DNA from: Cylindrobasidium torrendii FP15055 ss-10
Lineage: Eukaryota > Basidiomycota > Agaricomycetes > Agaricales > Physalacriaceae
Assembly (NCBI GenBank): GCA_000934385.1
Contig: KN880538.1
Span: 16,710 to 80,709, forward strand
Direction: 5' to 3'
Length of the DNA stretch: 64,000 nucleotides
Shown here: positions 20,941 to 31,313 of the stretch, in pieces
Numbering within the stretch: the stretch's first letter is position 1
How the letters are laid out: each line of letters starts with the position of its first letter
Translations under genes and position numbers: made by a program
Notes under the pieces: generated by a model
The model's database searches: none
What the model saw: the letters and a program-made list of their open reading frames with translations, nothing else
What the model was told of the DNA's origin: nothing

Positions 20941-22608
20941 TCATCTCCTGGTTCTATCATACCAAGTCGTATGCCACTCATACGTCCGAACGCCTGTCCA
21001 AGGTTCGCGCGCATATCCGACTTCCAGACCGCGGGAGGAGAGGGAATCTAAGCAGGCCGCACGAAGCCTGGCGATGAGTGTGTCGTTCTTGCAAATGACC
21101 GATACCTGCTTCAACAACGGAGCATGCCACTTCTCGGCGAGATCATCATCACGAAGAGAAATGAGTGTTGTAGTGAATGCGTCCACGAATGAATCGAAGT
21201 CAATGGGGTCTCGGTCGATGTAATATTCGTGTATGGAAAACTTCAAGTACTCGAGACATGGGAGAGACCCGGCAGATGACTCTGTGCGAGTAATAGAGTG
21301 GATGATTTCTTGGGTGTTGGGGGAGGATGAAGGATCAAGCCCAAACACAACGAGAGTTGGTGCTAGGAGAGCAAACAGCTTTTTGAACGAGTAATTCCCC
21401 CGGGAAGTGCAAGCATCTTCTAAGATGTGCAAGTCTGTGAGGCGGCACTCCGATCGATGTATCAAGGCCGTCACATTGTCCACCCAGGATATATCTTGGT
21501 TTTCTTGTCCGTCGTAGGGAACAACGGCGAGGCATTCAAGGGCGGGAAGAGTCAGGTAGCTGAGGGTGGCGACGCAGCAAAGTAGATTCTTGAGGTTGGC
21601 GTGATACACAGGCTTTAAACCCGGCAGATTCGGTCCATTGTAACATTCGTACTCGAAGATCAGTTCTTGCAGATCTGGAAATGAAAATACAGATTCTAGC
21701 ATGTCCCCATCTCCCTGATCGGTAGAGAGATGAGTAAGAGTTGAAGGGTACCATGCACAGGACCAATCATCATAGGGCATAACCGTCGCACGTTTAAGGC
21801 GCGGCGCATCTCTGAACCAGCTCCACTCTTGCCCAGTTGGATTATGATCATTACGAAAATCCCCAGACCCAGTTTGTGACCTAAGGAAGACCTCCTCGAG
21901 GAGCCAAAGCCTGGAGGGCACAGAGGGTACGAGATGCATAATCATATCCTTGACCGAAGTAGAGACGCAATTGATGCGCAGACATTGCCATCGATGCGAA
22001 GTCAAAGACAATGCTTCCCAAAAGGTAGCGCACCAGTTGTCCCGGAATTTGGGCTTTTCTGGTTTGCCACGGTCAAGAAAAGTGTTCAACCTGTGCTCGA
22101 AAATAGTGACCGAAAGTGGGCGCTCGGCCGAAAGCGACAAGAATAATTTGAGCGGCTGGGTCAATGGCCTGGTGTCCGGAGAAATAACCAGGTTTGTCCA
22201 CAAGGTTGGTGTTCCTTCGAGGACGTATTTCCACGACCGACAGACGCGCGAAAGTACCCAGTGGAAGTTGTTACCGAGACACACGGGACTGAAGTCGTCC
22301 TCGAGACTGCATTCATCCTCGGGAATGCAGTACTGGAATATCGTGATGAGAAGTTCTTGGGGGAGCCTGAAGATCGGTGCTATAACTGCACGACAAAGGG
22401 CCAACGTCGTCTTCAAATCCGCTAGCGTGCGCTGAAGGTTCTTCAAGATGGCCTCGAAGACCTCGAAGGCCGGAACCTGCCGTTCGAGCGAGTCGATTTC
22501 CTCCTCGAGTGCGAGGATGCAGGACTTCACCTGCGCGACAGTGTCGTCGGTCAAAGGAGGCAGCTCTTTCCTAAGTATTTGGAGCAGATAAGCGTCGGAC
22601 TTGATCAT
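20941..22608 (-). CDS. F-box-like/LRR protein, array member 3
   Basis: 555 aa from the conserved start MIKSDAYLLQILRKEL at 22608. The frame stays open further upstream, but that part matches paralog 5' UTR, not protein. It has the coiled coil, then F-box-like IFRLPQELLITIFQYC, and an acidic insertion (EDECSLEDDFS) absent from members 1 and 2. The LRR region is the most diverged of the set, with extra residues around the SRLWLLEEVFLRSQ segment. The C-terminal signature YEWHTTWYDRTRR resembles member 2. A probable 49 nt 5'-UTR intron lies at 22611-22659. Same proposed SCF receptor role as the others. Confidence 0.78.
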   Translation of the reverse strand: MIKSDAYLLQILRKELPPLTDDTVAQVKSCILALEEEIDSLERQVPAFEVFEAILKNLQRTLADLKTTLALCRAVIAPIFRLPQELLITIFQYCIPEDECSLEDDFSPVCLGNNFHWVLSRVCRSWKYVLEGTPTLWTNLVISPDTRPLTQPLKLFLSLSAERPLSVTIFEHRLNTFLDRGKPEKPKFRDNWCATFWEALSLTSHRWQCLRINCVSTSVKDMIMHLVPSVPSRLWLLEEVFLRSQTGSGDFRNDHNPTGQEWSWFRDAPRLKRATVMPYDDWSCAWYPSTLTHLSTDQGDGDMLESVFSFPDLQELIFEYECYNGPNLPGLKPVYHANLKNLLCCVATLSYLTLPALECLAVVPYDGQENQDISWVDNVTALIHRSECRLTDLHILEDACTSRGNYSFKKLFALLAPTLVVFGLDPSSSPNTQEIIHSITRTESSAGSLPCLEYLKFSIHEYYIDRDPIDFDSFVDAFTTTLISLRDDDLAEKWHAPLLKQVSVICKNDTLIARLRAACLDSLSSRGLEVGYAREPWTGVRTYEWHTTWYDRTRR

Positions 22609-22702
22609 ATCTTGAGATTTATGAGGTCTCTCGCAGTGAAAGAAAGAATGAGACTCTACCGATGGTGAACAACTGCAGAGTGGCAGTGGGGAAACAGTCG
22701 AT

Positions 22703-22775
22703 GTCGTGCTGATCAGTGGTTTAAGGTCAACCCTGAGAGACCCTGAGAAACCTCGTGACCTGCTCGTGACATACA
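22703..22775 (-). promoter_or_regulatory. Conserved upstream element of the F-box array, copy 3
   Basis: The most diverged copy: gatcagtggtttaaggtcaa then ccctgagaaacctcgtgac. It lies roughly 95 bp before the ATG. Confidence 0.4.
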
Positions 22776-22902
22776 CGCGAACACGGATAGATTCAAGATA
22801 CAAAAACACATAGCATCAGGACATAGGCTCAATCTCCCTAGATAGTCTCGACAGAAGTGTATGCTAGTCAAAAATGTACTACATGTATCTGTACATTACA
22901 CG

Positions 22903-24507
22903 CTATGGTGTCCCGTCTCGATCAGGCCAAGCTCTATGCCAATCCTCTAACGGACATTCATCCCCACTCGAGTGCACATGCGTTACCTCCAGACCCTGGG
23001 AGAGGAGGGAATCCAGGCAAGCCACACGCAATTTGACAACGAGAGGGTCATTTCGAGAGTCGAGTGACACTTGCCTGAGCACCGAAGCATGCCACTGCTC
23101 GGCCAGTTCCACATCGCGAAGCGAAATGAGTGTTGCTGTAAATGTCTCCACAAAGGAGTCGATGTTATCATGGTCGCGATGCTCATTTGCGTATTGAGGC
23201 AAAACCTCAAGGCGCTTGAGATATGGCAATGATCCGGGAGAGGACTCTGTGCGAGCAAGAGAGCGGATGATTTCTTCGGCGTCGGAGTATTCAGAGGTAG
23301 CAAGGTCCAACGTGACAAGCGTCGGCGCTACAAGAGGTAGTACCTCTGTGTACATACGCTGCTCGTGGAGGATAACTCGGTTGACAATGCGCAAGTCTGT
23401 GAGACTGCACCCCGACCGACGTATAAAGGCTGCCAAGATGTCCGCCCATGACACGTCGCTGTTATATTCCTCTTCACTTTCTTCGTCGTAGTCGTCTATG
23501 ACAAGCCATTTGAGAGATGGAAGAGTCAGATATTGGAGGGTGATCCCAGATGCGCGAAGGGACGTGAGGGCGTTGTGATAGATAGGTCCGAGCCTAGGAC
23601 GTGTCGCAGCGTACGCATCCCGCAGAAGAAACAATGTTTGGAGGTTTGGGAATGAACTCGAAAGTGCGTACTTCAGCATATTTCCATACTCTTGTTGGGC
23701 GGACATATGAGTTAGGTATGAAGGATACCGTGCAACAGGGCATGCCTCTGCGAAGGTGAGCATTACACGTTTGAGGCATGGCGCTTTTCTAAGGAAGCTC
23801 CACCATTCGGCAAGGGGCTCGTTGGGATCAACATCAATGGTGGCCGCCTCTATGTAGAACTCCTCAAGCGCTGGGAACCGAGGGGGCATGAGACGCAGGA
23901 TAATATCATCCACCGGAGTCGAAACACAATAAATGCGTAGACGCTGCCATCGATGCATAGTGGAGGTCAACACCTTCCAAAAGGTGGACGACAAATCATC
24001 CTCGAAATTGAGTCCGTTGTCGCGCTCGACAATGGTGACCCAAAGGGGGTGTTGGGCGGAAAGCGACAGATATCGTTTGAGCGGCCGCGTCATCGGGCAG
24101 AGGTCTGGTGAAAGGATTAAATTTGTCCAAAGGGTCGGGGTTCCTTCGAGAACAGATCTCCATGACCGGCAGACACGCAAAAGTATCCAGCGCACGTCAT
24201 CACCGAGAGATGCTCGATTGTCGTTATCCGGGGGTATGCAGTGCTGGAATATCACAACCAGGAGCTCGTTGGGTAGCCTGTGAATCGGCGACAGGACTGC
24301 ACAGCGAAGGGCCAACGACCTCTTCGAAGCCGCTATCGCGCGCTGAAGGTTGTTCAGGATGGCCTCGAAGACCGGAATTTGACGCTCGAGCGTGTCGATC
24401 TCATCTTCTAGTTCATGGATAGCCGATTTTAGCTGCGGGGTATAGTCGTCCGTTAACGCTAGTTCTTTCCTGTGTAGTTGGAGCACATAAGAATCGGATT
24501 TGACCAT
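22903..24507 (-). CDS. F-box-like/LRR protein, array member 4
   Basis: 534 aa from the ATG at 24507 (MVKSDSYVLQLHRKEL). Coiled coil (LEDEIDTLERQIPVFEAI), F-box-like IHRLPNELLVVIFQHC, TLWTNLILS block, MHRWQRLRIYCVSTPVDDI and LRR units are all present. An acidic loop (DDYDEESEEEY) interrupts the LRR near the middle. Unlike members 1-3 the conserved upstream element begins only 14 bp before the ATG. The 5'-UTR intron segment has therefore been lost, by deletion or by intron loss. Promoter and translation start may be affected, but the coding frame is intact. Confidence 0.78.
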   Translation of the reverse strand: MVKSDSYVLQLHRKELALTDDYTPQLKSAIHELEDEIDTLERQIPVFEAILNNLQRAIAASKRSLALRCAVLSPIHRLPNELLVVIFQHCIPPDNDNRASLGDDVRWILLRVCRSWRSVLEGTPTLWTNLILSPDLCPMTRPLKRYLSLSAQHPLWVTIVERDNGLNFEDDLSSTFWKVLTSTMHRWQRLRIYCVSTPVDDIILRLMPPRFPALEEFYIEAATIDVDPNEPLAEWWSFLRKAPCLKRVMLTFAEACPVARYPSYLTHMSAQQEYGNMLKYALSSSFPNLQTLFLLRDAYAATRPRLGPIYHNALTSLRASGITLQYLTLPSLKWLVIDDYDEESEEEYNSDVSWADILAAFIRRSGCSLTDLRIVNRVILHEQRMYTEVLPLVAPTLVTLDLATSEYSDAEEIIRSLARTESSPGSLPYLKRLEVLPQYANEHRDHDNIDSFVETFTATLISLRDVELAEQWHASVLRQVSLDSRNDPLVVKLRVACLDSLLSQGLEVTHVHSSGDECPLEDWHRAWPDRDGTP

Positions 24508-25105
24508 CCTGGGCAATGGGGATCGTGGTGGTTTGGGATCAACCTTCGAACCCTCGTGGCACCCATGCGATATTTGAATGGCCAGCTCACGTGTTTTCGA
24601 TGACTAACACAAATGCGATCGAAGCCTCTACTCCTTGTCTACTTCATCGTCACAATAGAGAATCGCCAACAAGTAATGGAGCCATCACCATGTGCATTTA
24701 AATCTACAAGTTGTCTTCCAAGCGAGACCTTACGGGCTGCTTCGCGGACAAGCTTTAGCCTAATGCTAACGGTGTTCGACACTACAGAAATAAAATCTAC
24801 CTTCTACGGTGGAGATAGTGCTAGTAGGCATGAGTTGCTCCTCTGCTTGTCGAGCGATGTTTGACGACCGAATCTGATGAGATAACTTCACAAACAACCA
24901 TTACGTTTAGGTTTTTTATTCTTCTCAGGATCATTTCCTGCCTCAACCTCTTATTCGTAACAGAATTAGCGTTGCAACGAGCAGCTAAAGAAAAAAGCAG
25001 TGGGACATAGGCTCGAATCCAATCTCGTTGGATGATTTGAAAGAGCGCGCAAAGAAAGGAATGCACATACAATACGAATCGAAACGCTGTGCATAGGCTA
25101 TATAT
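24508..25105. other. Intergenic region between F-box members 4 and 5
   Basis: Includes copy 4 of the upstream element at its left edge and otherwise about 540 bp of A/T-rich sequence without a supported ORF. Confidence 0.4.
24521..24565 (-). promoter_or_regulatory. Conserved upstream element of the F-box array, copy 4
   Basis: gatcgtggtggtttgggatc then aaccttcgaaccctcgtggc. It is the copy closest to copy 5 and sits immediately upstream of the start codon. Confidence 0.55.
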
Positions 25106-26542
25106 TCAAGTACAATTCATCGGCTGTCGTCTATCAGCCCAACATGTATGCCAATCGACCAACGCTAAATCTGAATAACCTAACGGACAGTATGGCGCAT
25201 ATACAACCTCCAGACCGCGAGAAGAGAGGGATTCCAAACAAGAACTACGCATCTTAACCACGAAAGGGTCATTCCGGTGGTCAAATGACACCCGCTCGAG
25301 CAACGAAGCGTGCCACTGCTCGGCAAGGTTCCTATCGCAAAGCGAAGTGAGCGCTGTTGCGAACACGTTCACAAATGCGTCGGCGCTGTTGGAGTTCTTC
25401 ATATCTAGAGAGTTTGGGGAAAGCTCGAGGTGCTTGAGATTTGGGAGAGAGCCGGGAGACGACTCTGTGCGAGTGATAGATTGGATAATGTGTTCGACGT
25501 CGCAGTCTCTGAAGGGAGATTGACCTGGAGCAAGGCTCAACCCTACAAGTGTAGGGGCTACAAGAGGAAGCAGCTCTGAGCACACGCGCACATTCCAAAC
25601 GATAAATTTGGCCAGGATGCGCAAGTACGTGAGATGGCATTTTGATCGATGTATGAAGGCCGTCAAATAGCTGGCCCACGAACCGGCAGTGCGGTCGAGT
25701 TTCGAATGGGGGTTTCCGTAATCGTCCACGGTGAGGCTTGTTAGAGCAGGAAGTGTGAGGAATTGGAGGGTGAGGCCAGAGGCGTGCAGAGAGGTGAGGG
25801 CGTTGTGATAGATGGTAGGTTCAGACCCCGGTGACATGGGCCGAGAATAAATGTCGCGGTGAAAGCTCAATTCCAGGAGATTTGGAAAGGAAAATGCATA
25901 TTCCAATGTCTCTGCGTTGAACTGTGTGCTTGACCTGTGAGTCAGGGTCGGAGGATGGCATGAATATGACCAGTCTTCTCCAACGTCAAGGACACGTTGG
26001 AGGCATGGCGCATCCCTGAACCAGCTCTGCTCTTGACCAGATTGTTCGCTAGGGTCAACGAACCCTATCCATGTCTCTATGTATACTTCTTCGAGCACCG
26101 GAAAATCGAGGGGCGTAAGATGTATGGTGATGTCGTTGATCGGAGTAGAAACGTTATGAATGCGTAGACGCTGCCATCGATGCGTACTGGAGGACAATAA
26201 TTCCCAGAAGGTAGCGCACCAGTTGTCCTGGAAAGCATCTCCGTCTACGTGCTCGCATAGGGTGATCCAAAGTGGATTTTGGGCAGACAGAGACAGATAC
26301 TTCTTGAGTGGCTGTGTCATTGTTCTGGTGTCCGCCGAAATGATCAGATTCGTCCACATCGTCGGCGTTCCTTCGAGGACGTATTTCCACAGCCGACAGA
26401 CGCGCAGGAGTATCCAGCGTACGTTGTCGCCGAGGCACGCAAAATTGGCATTATCTGGGGGTATGCAGTGCTCGAATATCGGGATGAGGACTTCTGGGGG
26501 TAGCCTGTGAATCGGCGCGCTAGGACAGTCGGAGTCGCTCAT
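25106..26542 (-). CDS. F-box-like/LRR protein, array member 5, N-terminally short
   Basis: 478 aa from the ATG at 26542. The F-box-like motif (IHRLPPEVLIPIFEHC) starts at residue 11, so the roughly 70-residue coiled coil present in the other four is missing. The next 77 bp upstream do not encode it in any frame, and the conserved upstream element follows, so this is a deletion rather than a missed exon. The rest (TMWTNLIISADTR, HRWQRLRIHNVSTP, LRR units, ALVDWHTCWADR) is complete and in frame. Either the coiled coil is dispensable or this copy has changed partner choice. Confidence 0.75.
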   Translation of the reverse strand: MSDSDCPSAPIHRLPPEVLIPIFEHCIPPDNANFACLGDNVRWILLRVCRLWKYVLEGTPTMWTNLIISADTRTMTQPLKKYLSLSAQNPLWITLCEHVDGDAFQDNWCATFWELLSSSTHRWQRLRIHNVSTPINDITIHLTPLDFPVLEEVYIETWIGFVDPSEQSGQEQSWFRDAPCLQRVLDVGEDWSYSCHPPTLTHRSSTQFNAETLEYAFSFPNLLELSFHRDIYSRPMSPGSEPTIYHNALTSLHASGLTLQFLTLPALTSLTVDDYGNPHSKLDRTAGSWASYLTAFIHRSKCHLTYLRILAKFIVWNVRVCSELLPLVAPTLVGLSLAPGQSPFRDCDVEHIIQSITRTESSPGSLPNLKHLELSPNSLDMKNSNSADAFVNVFATALTSLCDRNLAEQWHASLLERVSFDHRNDPFVVKMRSSCLESLSSRGLEVVYAPYCPLGYSDLALVDWHTCWADRRQPMNCT

Positions 26543-26618
26543 TTATGGGTCTGGAGGCGGTGAGTGCTGAACGGCGAACATAGGATATTAATCCAGTACC
26601 AAAGCAAGTAGCGATTAG

Positions 26619-26670
26619 GATCGTGATGGTTTGGGATCAAGTTAAATAACCTTCGAACCCTCGTGGCACA
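26619..26670 (-). promoter_or_regulatory. Conserved upstream element of the F-box array, copy 5
   Basis: gatcgtgatggtttgggatc, a short insertion (gttaaat), then accttcgaaccctcgtggca. It starts about 77 bp before the ATG. Confidence 0.55.
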
Positions 26671-26866
26671 CTGCGTCCATACGCGAAGTTCGAGCGACCC
26701 CGAGTGCCCTTGATGACTGCTATAATCCAAGTTTCTACTTCAAAATCACAACAAGAATCAACAATAATTTATGTAACCAGGAATGTGTATGCTTTAATCC
26801 GCTATGTGTGGTTTGAACCCACGACGCGCCTATTTGTCATGCAAGCGAAATCTCACAAGCTATTGG

Positions 26867-29800
26867 CTATCCTTGTCTAGGCGACTCCATCCTCGACAGC
26901 GACGGCCCCAACGTCAGCAGCTCTGCCTCTGCCTCTGCCTCCTTCACCGTCTGTGGAACAGTCGGACTCCCCGTCGTCGGGCTCACCAAGCTCATGATCG
27001 AGCTGTTTGAACCGCGACGTGGGATGTACGGTCGCGGCGGTGGCTTTGCTGGTTCTGGCGGCTTCACATGTGGGGAATCCGGTTTTGGGGATGAGCTCCC
27101 GTTCAGCGGGGGAGAGTCCATGTCGGGCAGCGGGTTCCCAAACTCGTCTGCGGATAACGGGCGTGGAGGCGGACGCTCGACCATGGCATCGAGGAGCTGA
27201 AGAGCCAAGCATTAGAACACATGAACAGAAGGAGATGGAGAAGGAAGCTTACCTCTCGTTTGAGCTCCTCACCGGCGTATTCGCCCTCCATCTCCTCTGG
27301 TCCAAGAAGCACGGTCCCTTTCCGGAACACTTCACCCTCTTCCGTGACCCAGCTCTTTGATCTAGTAGAATTGAGCATCGTGTAATGGTAGGGCATAGGT
27401 TGCTGACCTTTCCTCAACCTCGCGGTCCTCTTCTGTCTCTTCATCACTCCCGTCGTGACCAACACTAGGAAATCGTCCCCTTTCGTCATCCTCCAGAGGT
27501 TCTCTCTCGATTCCACCACCCAGTAACGCACTCGTCGGGCTAAGGATAGGCTCGTGAACGGGATCTGCCTTGGCTTTCCCCTTGTCAATCCTCGGTGTCG
27601 AAAGTTCCGCGTCTTCCAAGATGAGCGGTGATGGCCGTGGACTTGCTCTTGGACTACCGTTGAACTTGATCCCAAGCCCTTGCAGGCTGAGAACCGGTTT
27701 TTGCCGTGGCTGAGCACCCATCCCTTCCACTTTGCCAACCAACCCACTAAGCTCATCATGCAAGCCAAACAACTCCTCGATCTTTGACGGGTCGTCTGTC
27801 GCAGCAATAAGCACGCCCAACTCTTCCACAACCTCCTTGCCTCTTTTCGCAGCATCCCCGCTGTTGCTGAACACCGAAAGCTCCGCAGACGGCGGATGCA
27901 GGAGGTTCTGCAGTTGCGTGATGCAAACGCGCGCTGTTGATGACAGATCCGAGCCCGCCATTGTCTCCATCCGTATCCGCTTTGCCAGCTCGCTCTCATC
28001 CAGGATCCCCCACACCTTCTTTCCTCCATTGACATCCGCGTTCTTCTGCGCCTCCTCCGTATTGCGCACACAGGAGTTGAGTATGCCGCGGCAACAGCGT
28101 GCGAACTCTTCGTCGCCAGGAGGAACGTCCAAGTCCAAGCACCGCATCGTTTGGTTGGCCTTCATACATTGCTCGAGCGCAATGACAGACGCAAGGTCGA
28201 GCTGATTTTGGGTCAAGTCCAGGTGTAGCAAGGATGACGATTCGGGGAGGAACTCCGCCAGTGCTATTGCGCCAGTCGAAGTGAGGGAAGTCGCAGAAAG
28301 GAATAATCGTTTGAGTGCAGTGTTCAGTGTGAATGCCGTCCGCAACGATTGGATGCCCTCGAGCCCGCTCGCACACGGATTACGGCTGAGGTCCAGAGTT
28401 TCCAAGGACGAGTTGTACTTCAGCGCCTCTGCTATAGCCACGAGACCGGCTGGGTCCAGCTTATTCTCGCTGAGGTTAAGCACTTTGAGGGTACGGTTCC
28501 GCTTGAGGACTTGCGCCAGGAAGGAAATACCATTCCTCAGGTCGTTGCCTTTTAGATCCAGCGTTCGCAGTGCGCCAACCCTCGGGAGCGAGTCCAAAGC
28601 GCGCACTTTGTCGAGCAGAGCAGCGCTGGGTCCAGAATGGGCGTGAGGGGCGATAGAAGGTGGAACTTGTCGCGCTGTTATTCCACCTTGACTAGAAGTT
28701 GCCATTATCGGTATGGGTTGTCCAGAAGCACTCAGCGGATTGATTTGAGGGGTGGAAACCTGGCCACGTTTGGACCGCGGCACATACGGCGTATAGGTTG
28801 TCTGCATTGTGGTCGTCGGATGCCGCGGTGGAGGTAACACGGGTCCTGCTGGCGGCGGAGCAGATGTTTGTGGAAGGGGTACCGTCGACGATGCGGGAGA
28901 GTTGGATCGCGAGGATGAGGCAGAATTGAGTGAGAGGCTTGCCGTCATGGGCAAAGGTGTTGCTGACGGGGAAGCTGGTACAACATCAGGGTAGTCCCGA
29001 ATCATGAGGGCCAGGGCGACGGCGCCGGTGTTGTTGATACGATTGTACCGCAGGGATATATTTCGCAGTGCCGAAGTCCTCACCGCCCGCGCTATTCATG
29101 TTAAGTACAAGGGAGAGCATCTCAGCGGGGTACGCACATAACGCCTCCAATGCACCTGGCTTCAAAGCGCAGTCGTCCAAACGTAATGTCGCGAGACCGG
29201 TTTCTGGTGGGGTCTTGAGAGCGGCGACAATATACTCTATCGACTTTTTATCAAGAGGATTTTGGGAAAGGTCCAGGAATTGTAATGAATCCGACTAGCA
29301 TCAATTAGTGGTGAGTTCACGGGCGGGTGGGACTACGCACCTTCTCCAAATATGCACCCAAGAGCCGGAAGGCTGGCACCTTCAACCGTCGGTTTGATGC
29401 CACGGAGAGGAAAGTTAGGCTATTGGGAATGAGGAGTGCATGCAGCATAGGCTTTAAAATCTACGAAGGGGGTTATTGCAAAATGACGACGAGGATGAGC
29501 ACAAACGTACAACTTCGTCCAAATCACACTCCTTGAATACCAATTTCCGGAGTCCCCACTCTATGCTGAACACGTCCGAAAGGATGGCGGCCGAAGTTAG
29601 ATTAAGTTGGATGCCAGACATATCCACTGTCCGTGGTTTGGTATTCGCTGCACGCTAGTCCCAGGGTCAGTGATGAAATGGGTGGGCTGTATAGCGCACC
29701 TTGAAAGCAAGGGTCACCCCCGGATCTGACATTTCGTCGCATCCCGTGCAGCACTCCTTGTAGAATCCATCCACCTTGTCCATGTCCCACCACTCCTCTG

Positions 29801-30182
29801 TCGGGCCCCCGGTTGCAGAGGACACTGAGTCCCCTCGGACAACACGCCGCCTCCTCTCCATTTCTCGTGTTTCGATAGCCCGTTTCTCCTCCTTTAGGCC
29901 CGGCAATGACGGTGGATTATAGCTCGAGATGGGGTATACTGTTGCGATGCTCGGCAGGATAAAATGTGCCCTCTTGAGAGGCGTGTCGCCGCCATTGTTG
30001 TTGTTATTGCTGACTCCAGGGATGTTCTGGGTGGGCAAAAATCGGGTAAAGCGCGAGAATAGAGACTGTTGCTGGGCCGGTGCACGCTTGAGAATGCTCT
30101 TTCCCGGGGTTGGGATAGTTACTGCGCTCGATGATGGTGAGCTTGATGATGATGGCGTCGGTGAGGACAGCGCCAGCGACAT
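26867..30182 (-). CDS. RNI-like leucine-rich-repeat protein
   Basis: Seven exons (29700-30182, 29511-29654, 29341-29451, 29138-29294, 27408-29091, 27253-27352, 26867-27196; right to left) give 1002 aa with all phases consistent. The N-terminus is Ser/Pro-rich with a KSILKR motif and KRAHFILPSIATVYPIS, then EEWWDMDKVDGFYKECC. Residues about 165-270 and 435-560 carry ribonuclease-inhibitor-type repeats (LRNISLRYNRIN, LRTLDLKGNDL, LKVLNLSENKLD, LETLDLSRN, LLHLDLTQNQLD), separated by a disordered Ser/Pro linker. The C-terminal part is acidic, then proline-rich (PPEPAKPPPRPYIPRR). It is a conserved fungal protein of unsettled role; the LRR implies a protein-binding scaffold. A 322-aa overlapping frame on the same strand is a shadow. 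Confidence 0.82.
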
Positions 30183-30509
30183 GGATGTCCGACTTCAAGC
30201 AATGGATTTGGGTGATCGGCGCGCACTGAGGCGGAAAGCACAGCCACCCGCCCTCCGGCCCGACCAGACAATTCAATGGATTGACGTGGAATGCACGCCA
30301 CTCGGATGCCACGCGAGCGCATTGTGTCGACTCTCGAGCATTTGACTTCCACTAGTGCAGCCTCCATCTCAACATCCATCTCAACATTAGATTACTGACA
30401 ATTTGGTAATGTATCCTCAAACAGAGCTTCTACCACAGGTATAGTTGTGCTGAGACTCAAGAAGTCCAAAGCATCGACGAAGCTCCCTCACACGGCAGTG
30501 ACTACTTCA
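30183..30509. other. Intergenic region
   Basis: Between the LRR gene start and the stop of the small hypothetical ORF; no feature supported beyond the presumed LRR promoter. Confidence 0.35.
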
Positions 30510-30989
30510 TTAGAACCCACAGAGTTTGCTATGTGCTTCCTCCCGCAGGTCAAAATATGGGTTATACCCACAGGCCATCACCCTTCTCGTCGCCTCTCTT
30601 ATCTGTCCGTCCAAGGCTGCAATCCGCTTCCGCCTGGCCTTGCTCAGCCCAGGAATCAGCAACGCCGCTTTCTTCATACGCTTCACCGCCCCTGCTGCCC
30701 CCGGCTCAACCTCATCTTCCGCGCGCAAGGCTTCGATGTCGATGGCTAAGCTACAAAATACAAGAAACCCATCAGAAATGGAGTTCACGGCGAAAAGCTG
30801 AAGGAAGCACTTTGCAATATCCAACCCAAGCGCGTCCGTTTCCCGTCCAGGCGGCACATCCAACGCCTTCCACGCCTCTTTCAGTAAATTCCACCGCTCG
30901 GACAGTCCATCGCAATCCTCCGCCTCCGGAAGGTCCAGTAGTGTCTGCGCTGGACTGCTTTCAGATACGCTTCTCAGATGAGGCTGCAT
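30510..30989 (-). CDS. Hypothetical helical protein
   Basis: 159 aa from the first ATG at 30989; the frame is open to 31022 with a GTG. The sequence is protein-like: amphipathic helices rich in Leu, Ala and Lys/Arg (ERWNLLKEAWKALD, VKRMKKAALLIPGLSKARRKRIAALD) with no low-complexity runs. There is no recognisable domain, signal peptide or membrane segment. An intron could remove the hydrophobic NSISDGFLVFC segment, but no acceptor preserves the downstream frame, so a single exon is kept. It lies tail-side of RCC1 on the same strand. Real gene likely; function unknown. Confidence 0.5.
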   Translation of the reverse strand: MQPHLRSVSESSPAQTLLDLPEAEDCDGLSERWNLLKEAWKALDVPPGRETDALGLDIAKCFLQLFAVNSISDGFLVFCSLAIDIEALRAEDEVEPGAAGAVKRMKKAALLIPGLSKARRKRIAALDGQIREATRRVMACGYNPYFDLREEAHSKLCGF

Positions 30990-31313
30990 GCGGGGTAGTG
31001 TCGGGTGATTCGAGGCTTCCACCGTCTATCTTTATATTTTATAGTGCCATGTACATAGCTCGCCTCGAGGCCCCAATGAAACGCTCACAACGAGCTTTAA
31101 AGGTAACGAGAGGGTACGCTGTGGAGCAGACCGGCTTCTGGCTTTCATAAGTTTTCCATATCTCTTGTACATCATCCCACTGGCACGGAGGGCTGCACAC
31201 AGACACATAGATCTACATGGGATAAAGCACAATATAGCATCGCTAGTGTATAGTATGTATGTATGTAGTAAGTCTAGACTAGAAGAAGTTAAAAGGGAAC
31301 AGAGGCCAGCCAA

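Noticed and set aside
26765..26870. tRNA-like box B (GGTTCAAAC) on the minus strand near 26810
   Set aside because: T-arm has a mismatch and the 3' acceptor strand has no complementary 5' partner; no D-arm consensus at the right distance.
27103..28071. 322-aa minus-strand ORF
   Set aside because: Overlaps the LRR gene in another frame; only its last part coincides with a true exon (27253-27352). The rest is a shadow.
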